Below are positions 1 through 5,154 of a stretch of DNA of 12,271 nt, one piece after another. Numbering within the stretch: the first letter of the stretch is position 1; each line of letters begins with the position of its first letter. Both the position numbers and the translations under genes were made by a program. Source of the DNA: Dehalococcoidales bacterium. Its GTDB lineage: Bacteria > Chloroflexota > Dehalococcoidia > Dehalococcoidales > RBG-16-60-22. Below the pieces are notes generated by a model. It worked only from the letters and a program-made list of their open reading frames with translations. It was not told the DNA's origin and made no database searches. The stretch spans positions 1-12,271 of the forward strand of contig JADHXF010000048.1 in assembly GCA_016783105.1 (NCBI GenBank). Reading direction: 5' to 3'.

Positions 1-468
1 ACTATAACAATCATAATAGAGGGGTATACAGGTCAGTTAAGAGAAGCACTTAAAAAATATAGTCAGAAAAAAGTGATAGAGTTCCGAACTTTTGTAAGGG
101 AGCGAGTAGGTTTAGAAGTTCATGCTCATTTGTTCGAACCATTATACAAGCCTGTCATTTCCACTAAACCAGAGTTCCCGCATACACTAGATGAGGGAGT
201 AGAAATTATGCTCCAACTAGACAGTATACGTGCTTACTATATCGATATTCCAAAAGCGAAGAAAGACCTTTTTCCCAGTTCTAAAACTACGCTAGAGCTA
301 GAGACTGACATTGGGTTGATGAAAATTGGATTTAATCCGGCAATTTCTCGCATTCAAGGGGGGTTGCCACAATGGTTCAAATCACATCACGACCTCAAAG
401 TTGGAGACAAACTTCTCATTAAAACCATTGAGCCGATGAAAAAATATCGACTTGAGATTGTAAAGTAA
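1..468 (+). CDS. C-terminal part of an uncharacterised protein (5' end outside window)
   Basis: Frame 1 is open from the first base to the TAA at 466-468, so this is the 3' part (155 codons) of a longer gene; the GTG at 73 is probably internal. I do not recognise the family with confidence. The visible start (IIIEGYTGQLREALKKY, then VIEFRTF and EVHAHLFEPLY) reads like the tail of a nuclease-type or other alpha/beta domain. The last 70 residues (IPKAKKDLFP, LETDIGLMKIGF, GGLPQWFKSH, LKVGDKLLI) look like a small beta-barrel domain; the W-F...L-x-x-GD pattern recalls B3-like DNA-binding domains of plants and some restriction enzymes, but that is a weak resemblance. GC content is about 40%, against about 60% in valS, which suggests an accessory or transferred gene. 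No obvious terminator with a U-tract follows. The ORF is probably real; the function is unknown. Confidence 0.6.
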   Translation, partial: TITIIIEGYTGQLREALKKYSQKKVIEFRTFVRERVGLEVHAHLFEPLYKPVISTKPEFPHTLDEGVEIMLQLDSIRAYYIDIPKAKKDLFPSSKTTLELETDIGLMKIGFNPAISRIQGGLPQWFKSHHDLKVGDKLLIKTIEPMKKYRLEIVK

Positions 469-482
469 CAAAAGGGGAGTTC

Positions 483-503
483 AAGAGGGGCGAAACCCCT
501 CTT
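483..503. repeat. Perfect 8-bp hairpin after the AT-rich gene
   Basis: AAGAGGGG (483-490) and CCCCTCTT (496-503) form a perfect 8-bp stem with a CGAAA loop. On the plus strand it is followed by CCAAAAAACC, not a T-run, so it is not a standard intrinsic terminator for the upstream gene. On the minus strand the sequence after the hairpin is also not T-rich. It may be part of the same palindromic repeat unit as the hairpin at 513-556, or act to stabilise the 3' end of the transcript. Confidence 0.6.
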
Positions 504-512
504 CCAAAAAAC

Positions 513-556
513 CTCCCCCTCTCCTTGTGAAGGAGAGGGGGACTAAAGGGGGAGAG
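513..556. repeat. G/C-run palindrome, probably a dispersed palindromic (REP/MITE-like) repeat
   Basis: CCCCCTCTCCTT (515-526) and AAGGAGAGGGGG (530-541) form a perfect 12-bp stem with a 3-base loop, GTG. A second copy of the right arm, GGGGGAGAG (548-556), can compete: its GGGGGAG pairs with CTCCCCC at 513-519. The purine/pyrimidine-pure arms and nested alternative pairing resemble dispersed palindromic repeats found between genes in several bacterial phyla. The element sits in the presumed 5' untranslated region of valS, 15 bases before its chosen start. Only one copy lies in this window, so its repetitive nature is inferred. Confidence 0.55.
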
Positions 557-571
557 ATTAGAACGGTCGCC

Positions 572-3250
572 ATGACAGAATCAGTCAATACTCCATATGA
601 AATGCCCAGGGCCTATGAGCCGGGAAATGTAGAACAGAAGTGGTACCGGTTCTGGTTGGATAAGGGCTATTTCAAGCCCAGAATTGACCCTGATACAAAA
701 CCTTTTGTTATCATCATGCCCCCGCCCAACGTGACCGGCGAGCTACACCTCGGCCATGCGCTGACCGTCACCATGGAGGATATCCTGACCCGCTGGCACC
801 GCATGATGGGCGAACCGACGCTCTGGCTGCCCGGCGTCGACCATGCCGGCATCGCCGCGCAGGTGGTGGTGGAGAAGGTGCTGGCCGCAGAGGGGATAGA
901 CCGCCACGAGCTGGGCCGGGAAAAGTTCCTGGAAAGGATGTGGCAGTGGGCCGATAGCTGCCGTGGCACCATCTCAGAACAGCACCAGCGACTTGGTATC
1001 TCCTGCGACTGGGACCGCGAGGTGTTCACGCTGGATGAGGGGCCGAGCCGGGCGGTGCGCACCGCCTTTGTCCGGCTGTACGATAGAGGACTGATTTACC
1101 GGGGCGAGCGCATCATCAACTGGTGTCCCCGCTGCGCCACCGCCCTTTCCGACCTTGAAGTGGAGCACAAGGACATCGGCGGGCACCTGTACTATGTCCG
1201 CTATCCTCTTGCCGATAACGATAAGGAATTTATCACCGTGGCCACCACCCGCCCCGAGACGATACTCGGCGATACGGCGGTAGCGGTTAACCCCAGAGAC
1301 AAGCGTTTTAAGAATATGGTGGGCAAAAATGTCATCCTGCCCGCAGTGCACCGCGTCATACCGATTATCGCCGACGAGGCGGTCGACCCCAAATTCGGCA
1401 CCGGCGCGGTAAAAATCACGCCATCACACGACCCGGTGGACTTTGAGGTAGCCCAGCGCCACGATTTACCTTTCGTCAATATCCTCAACGATGACGCCAC
1501 CATGAACGGAAATGCCGGGCCTTACGTCGGCATGGACCGCTTCGCCTGCCGCAAAGCGATTATAGAAGACCTGGAGAAAGACGGGCTTTTTGTCAATATT
1601 GAGTCGCATTCGCATGCCGTGGGACACTGCATCCGCTGCCAGACCATGATTGAGCCAATTGCCAGCCAGCAGTGGTTTGTCAGCGCCGAACCGCTGGCGA
1701 AACCGGCCATTGAAGCGGTAACCAGCGGGCGGATAAACATTGTTCCCCAGCGCTTCACCAAGGTATATCTAAACTGGATGGAGAACATCCGCGACTGGTG
1801 CATCAGCCGCCAGCTGTGGTGGGGACACCGCATCCCGGTCTGGTACTGTCAGGACTGCGATGAGCTTACCGTTTCCGTTGCCGACCCCACCGCCTGTCAG
1901 AAGTGCGGCTCGGCCAGACTGGAACAGGACCCTGATGTCCTTGATACCTGGTTCAGTTCGGCGCTGTGGACACATTCCACCCTCGGCTGGCCGGATGACA
2001 CCGAAGACCTCCGCTATTTCTACCCGACATCAGTCATGGAGACCGGCTATGACATCCTCTTCTTCTGGGTGGCCCGCATGATAATGATGGGCATTGCCGA
2101 CTGTGACGATATCCCCTTCCATACCATCTTCCTGCATGGCCTCATCCGCGATGAGAAAGGGGAGAAGATGAGCAAAGTCAGAGGCAACGTGCTCAACCCC
2201 ATCGATACCCTTGAGCAGTACGGCACCGATGCTCTGCGCTTTGCCCTATCCACCGGCACCGCTCCCGGCAACGATATCAAGCTGGCATCATCCAGGCTGG
2301 AAGCCGGCCGCAACTTCGCCAACAAGCTGTGGAACGCGGCACGGTTTATCATCCGGAGCATTGAACCCGGGATGACTGCCCTCGAAACCAGGCCCGACCG
2401 GCTGCCGCTTGAAGACCGCTGGATTTTGAGTCGGCTCAACCGCACCGTGGCGAGCGTCGCCAGCCTGATGAATGAATTCCAGCTCGGCGAAGCCCTGCGC
2501 CAGATACACGACTTCCTCTGGGGCGAGTATTGCGACTGGTATATCGAATTTGCTAAAATCCGCCTTCACCCCGATAGCAAACTGCCATCGCCGCTGCCGG
2601 TACTGGTTCATGTATTTGAGACCTCACTGCGAATGCTGCATCCCTACATGCCCTTCGTCACCGAGGAACTGTGGCAGAACCTGAAACGCTCCCTGCCTGC
2701 GGACTGGCAGGAAGCGGAGTCCATCATGATTGCCGCCTATCCCGAGACCGACGAAACCGCAGTTGATATACAGGCAGAAAACGACATGGAAGCCATAATA
2801 GAAATAATAAGCGCCATCCGCAATGCTAGGGCTCAATATAAAGTTGAGAACAACATATGGGTTGAAGCACAAATCTATACTGAATCTCTTCTTAACCAGA
2901 CTATCGCCCCCTATGCCCAGGCTATCAGGATACTGGCGCGGGCAAATCCCGTCTCTTTTCCGAAAGGTGGCGCGAACAAGCAGGCAGGAGATAACACGGT
3001 GGTACTGCAGCTCGCCCGGTCTACCGTAGTCATCCCCATGTCCAGCATGTTCGACCTGAAAGCGGAGAGGGAACGACTGCAAAAGGAGATAGACCAGAGC
3101 CAGGATGAGATAGCCCGTCTGAAAACCCGACTGGATAATCAGGAATTCTTAACCAAAGCTCCAAAATCGGTTATTGATAAGGAGCAACAGAAGCTGTACA
3201 CTATAACTGACAGGTTGGAGCGCCTGAAAGAGCAGATTAATAAACTCTGA
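572..3250 (+). CDS. valS: Valyl-tRNA synthetase
   Basis: Class Ia cytoplasmic aminoacyl-tRNA synthetase that joins valine to tRNA-Val using ATP and hydrolyses mischarged Thr-tRNA-Val. It has 892 residues, normal for ValS. Visible parts: PPPNVTGELHLGH with the HIGH-type signature HLGH at residues 59-62; the CP1 editing domain with TVATTRPETILGDTAVA and GTGAVKITPSHDP; Cys pairs (WCPRC, HCIRC, and CQDC with CQKCG) that probably bind zinc; the KMSKS-type loop KMSKV at 532-536; the anticodon-binding helical domain; and a C-terminal coiled coil (ERERLQKEI to LKEQINKL) typical of ValS. I chose ATG 572. The upstream in-frame GTG at 527 lies in the loop of a palindrome and would add 15 residues unlike the family. 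No good Shine-Dalgarno precedes 572, since GGGGGAGAG is about 15 bases away. A universal stress protein gene follows after 11 bases, probably co-transcribed. Confidence 0.97.
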   Translation: MTESVNTPYEMPRAYEPGNVEQKWYRFWLDKGYFKPRIDPDTKPFVIIMPPPNVTGELHLGHALTVTMEDILTRWHRMMGEPTLWLPGVDHAGIAAQVVVEKVLAAEGIDRHELGREKFLERMWQWADSCRGTISEQHQRLGISCDWDREVFTLDEGPSRAVRTAFVRLYDRGLIYRGERIINWCPRCATALSDLEVEHKDIGGHLYYVRYPLADNDKEFITVATTRPETILGDTAVAVNPRDKRFKNMVGKNVILPAVHRVIPIIADEAVDPKFGTGAVKITPSHDPVDFEVAQRHDLPFVNILNDDATMNGNAGPYVGMDRFACRKAIIEDLEKDGLFVNIESHSHAVGHCIRCQTMIEPIASQQWFVSAEPLAKPAIEAVTSGRINIVPQRFTKVYLNWMENIRDWCISRQLWWGHRIPVWYCQDCDELTVSVADPTACQKCGSARLEQDPDVLDTWFSSALWTHSTLGWPDDTEDLRYFYPTSVMETGYDILFFWVARMIMMGIADCDDIPFHTIFLHGLIRDEKGEKMSKVRGNVLNPIDTLEQYGTDALRFALSTGTAPGNDIKLASSRLEAGRNFANKLWNAARFIIRSIEPGMTALETRPDRLPLEDRWILSRLNRTVASVASLMNEFQLGEALRQIHDFLWGEYCDWYIEFAKIRLHPDSKLPSPLPVLVHVFETSLRMLHPYMPFVTEELWQNLKRSLPADWQEAESIMIAAYPETDETAVDIQAENDMEAIIEIISAIRNARAQYKVENNIWVEAQIYTESLLNQTIAPYAQAIRILARANPVSFPKGGANKQAGDNTVVLQLARSTVVIPMSSMFDLKAERERLQKEIDQSQDEIARLKTRLDNQEFLTKAPKSVIDKEQQKLYTITDRLERLKEQINKL

Positions 3251-3261
3251 GGAGGCGTGAG

Positions 3262-3750
3262 ATGTTCGAGAGAATTCTGGTCCCACTGGATGGTTCTAAA
3301 GTCGGGGAAGCGGCCCTGGAACATGTGGAGAGGCTCGTCTCCAAGATAGCGCCAAGCATAAAGACCGAGGTAGTCCTTTTTCAGGTATTAACCTCGCTGG
3401 CCCATTACGTGATTGCCGGGGAGGCAAGCGTTCAGGTGCCCTATACGGATAAAGAGATAGCCTACATTACCAGAAAGTCCAAGGAATACCTGAACAAGAC
3501 CGGAGAATGCCTGAAAAACAAAGGTATCAACGTCAAGACGAAAACCGCCACCGGCAAAGCCGGAGAGGAAATAGTCAAAGCGGCGGATGAGCTCAAGGCA
3601 GACCTTATTGCCATGTCAACTCACGGCCGTTCCGGGCTCAGCCGGCTGACCTTCGGCAGCATCACCGACAAGATCCTGCGTACGGCAAATGTGCCGGTGC
3701 TTGTGGTACGGGCGCCAAAAGAAACGGAGAATACCAAGCCAGCAAGGTGA
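3262..3750 (+). CDS. Universal stress protein (UspA family)
   Basis: A 162-residue single-domain Usp. It opens with MFERILVPLDGS, the typical first beta strand and nucleotide-contacting loop. Near the end it has STHGRSG, then FGSITDKIL and ANVPVLVV; the spacing fits the S/G-2x-G-9x-G-S pattern of the ATP-binding subgroup, with Ser in the first position. The region around YVIAGEASVQVPY is a usual variable insertion. Family members are cytoplasmic dimers that bind ATP or AMP and are linked to stress survival; the ligand here is unproven. ATG 3262 has an excellent ribosome site, AGGAGG at 3250-3255, overlapping the last base of the valS stop codon. The 11-base gap implies one transcript with valS. 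The stop codon is 3 bases from that of the convergent gene. Confidence 0.93.
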   Translation: MFERILVPLDGSKVGEAALEHVERLVSKIAPSIKTEVVLFQVLTSLAHYVIAGEASVQVPYTDKEIAYITRKSKEYLNKTGECLKNKGINVKTKTATGKAGEEIVKAADELKADLIAMSTHGRSGLSRLTFGSITDKILRTANVPVLVVRAPKETENTKPAR

Positions 3751-3753
3751 CCA

Positions 3754-4497
3754 TCATCGCGGGCGCGCGGCGGATATATCCTCGGCAGCAAGCACGCTAA
3801 AAACACCCTGGCTGGCCCATTGCCCTTTCAAGTAATCAAGCGCCTTCCTGGTATCGCTGGCCACTTTAGCCGGCTCGCACTGCTCAATGCGATATTTAAA
3901 CAGCCAGTAGGAAAATTCTTTCATCTCGGCCAGCGTGATTGACCGCAGTTGTGGATAACCTGCTTCCTTCCGGAAGCGTTTTAGCAATGCCTGCCTCGTC
4001 TCGCCGTATATTCGGCGGTATGTCTCGTTGCTGACATCAACATCGTTATTGAAGCCGGATACCCGCCTTTCTTTGTGCACCTCTTCCTCGACGGCCATTA
4101 CCAGCGCCTGCTCCACAGTCACACCGTAGAAGTAGTTCAGGTACTGGCGGTATTTGCTCTGCCCGATAAATGCTTTGACTTCCCCGGCGCTGAGTTTCAT
4201 GGGCGGTCTGGCGTAGAAAAGCAGCGCTTCTTTTTCATCCACCGGCAGCAGGCTGTCAACCACCTCGCAGAGCCGTTCCGCCAGCAGCAGCCAGTCGAAG
4301 GCCTCGCCGGCAATGAGATAGCGGTACTTCCGGCCGTGATGGTCTTCCGCCGCGGAGCTCCACATACCCATCGCTTCCAGCAGGGCAACATACCAGTGCC
4401 GGCCGCCGGCAATCTCCTGTTCAAAGTGCCTGATTGCTTCCGCATCGCCGGTCAGCAGCGACTTTGAAGATGTCGCCTCTTCTGCGGTACGCGTCAT
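3754..4497 (-). CDS. Conserved-looking hypothetical protein, 247 aa
   Basis: I do not recognise this family. The protein is soluble and appears mostly helical. Distinct stretches are HFEQEIAGGRHWYVALLEAMGMW (residues 24-46, in part), GRKYRYLIAGEAFDWLLLAE (55-74), KYRQYLNYFYGVTVEQAL (115-132) and EMKEFSYWLFKYRIEQC (191-207). It is rich in aromatic residues and charged pairs (EEEVHKERR), with no signal peptide, membrane span or catalytic motif I can name. ATG 4497 lies 1 base after the stop codon of the HhH gene, so translation is probably coupled; no strong Shine-Dalgarno is visible. It is the last gene of the six-gene minus-strand operon and converges on the usp gene. The tight placement behind an HhH protein hints at a shared nucleic-acid-related role, which is only a guess. 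Confidence 0.85.
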   Translation of the reverse strand: MTRTAEEATSSKSLLTGDAEAIRHFEQEIAGGRHWYVALLEAMGMWSSAAEDHHGRKYRYLIAGEAFDWLLLAERLCEVVDSLLPVDEKEALLFYARPPMKLSAGEVKAFIGQSKYRQYLNYFYGVTVEQALVMAVEEEVHKERRVSGFNNDVDVSNETYRRIYGETRQALLKRFRKEAGYPQLRSITLAEMKEFSYWLFKYRIEQCEPAKVASDTRKALDYLKGQWASQGVFSVLAAEDISAARPR

Positions 4498-4498
4498 T

Positions 4499-4792
4499 TT
4501 ACCGTTTTCCCTGCGCTGAGTGTTCCCTCTCCGAAAACTCGGCCTTCAGCCTTTCGTAGTAGTCCAATCTTCCCGTGGTCACCATCTCAATGATTTTTTT
4601 ATTTATGGCCTCCCCCACCCCCGGGATTTCCTTTAATTTTCCCTCCACCACCAGCTGCTCCACACCTACCGGCAGCGTCTCAATGGCGTGCGCCGCTTTT
4701 TCGTACGCCCGTATCTTGAAGATGTTGTCCTTCTTCAGCTTTAAAAGCTCTGCGATTTCAAGAAAGATTTGAGAGATTTCAGAGTTAGTCAT
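4499..4792 (-). CDS. Stand-alone helix-hairpin-helix protein like the N-terminus of DNA polymerase X
   Basis: A 97-residue protein that closely follows the N-terminal HhH domain (HHH_8 type) of bacterial PolX and of DNA polymerase beta: MTNSEISQIFLEIAELL, then IFKIRAYEKAAHAIETLP, then the hairpin LKEIPGVGEAINKKI (53-67) and TGRLDYYERLK. In PolX this 8-kDa-like domain binds the 5' side of gapped DNA and is followed by polymerase and PHP exonuclease domains, for a total near 570 residues. Here the protein stops after about 15 more residues (SEREHSAQGKR) and no polymerase or PHP sequence follows, because the next gene starts 1 base later. It is thus a single-domain protein or a neatly truncated paralogue. 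DNA binding is inferred from the GVG hairpin. The ribosome site is weak (GGATG upstream). Confidence 0.88.
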   Translation of the reverse strand: MTNSEISQIFLEIAELLKLKKDNIFKIRAYEKAAHAIETLPVGVEQLVVEGKLKEIPGVGEAINKKIIEMVTTGRLDYYERLKAEFSEREHSAQGKR

Positions 4793-4813
4793 CTGATTTT
4801 CATCCAGCTATAA

Positions 4814-5143
4814 TTACTTCTCCTTCTTCTCCCACACATCCCCGTAATTATATGCCGAGATACCCCACCACCGCGCCCTGATGATGCGCATCCAGAGGAA
4901 GAACAGGAGGGGGTGTTTCTCGCCCCACGGCACCAGCATACTGTAATAGGTCGTATTGAAAAGCTCATCGCTTTTCTGGCCCTTAGCCCTGGCCTCTTTT
5001 ATCCTGTCGACGACGTACTTCCGGAACTGCAGCCTTTTCCGGTGCTTTTCCTCTTCTTTGGTGAGCGGCCTTTCCAGGCTGGACAGATGGTCCAATTCCC
5101 CACCCAATTCCTGAAGTAATCCCTGTATCTGTTCTTCACTCAT
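4814..5143 (-). CDS. Hypothetical protein, 109 aa, directly downstream of secA
   Basis: I do not recognise this family. The first half is highly charged and helical (LLQELGGELDHLSSLERPL, TKEEEKHRKRL, YVVDRIKEARAKG), possibly a short coiled coil. The second half is aromatic and hydrophobic (HPLLFFLWMRIIRARWWGI), too short for a normal membrane span but suited to membrane-surface or protein contact, and it ends in charged DVWEKKEK. I chose ATG 5143 because AGGA sits 5 bases before it; an ATG directly upstream at 5146 is nearly as good, and a start at 5170 inside secA lacks support. The gene begins 11 bases after the secA stop, so it is almost certainly in the secA transcript. A SecA-related function is possible but has no direct evidence. 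Confidence 0.75.
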   Translation of the reverse strand: MSEEQIQGLLQELGGELDHLSSLERPLTKEEEKHRKRLQFRKYVVDRIKEARAKGQKSDELFNTTYYSMLVPWGEKHPLLFFLWMRIIRARWWGISAYNYGDVWEKKEK

Positions 5144-5154
5144 CATAATCCTGG

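Noticed and set aside
483..503. Hairpin as an intrinsic terminator of the first gene
   Set aside because: No T-run follows on either strand; it is kept only as a hairpin or repeat.
527..571. GTG start giving valS 15 extra residues
   Set aside because: The GTG is the loop of a 12-bp palindrome, has no ribosome site, and the extra residues do not resemble ValS N-termini.
2761..2890. Local drop to about 42% GC inside valS
   Set aside because: The reading frame and ValS-like sequence continue without break; the patch is short and within normal variation of a less conserved linker.
4499..4792. polX pseudogene
   Set aside because: No polymerase or PHP remnants are visible downstream in any frame, and the following gene begins 1 base later, so a stand-alone gene fits better.
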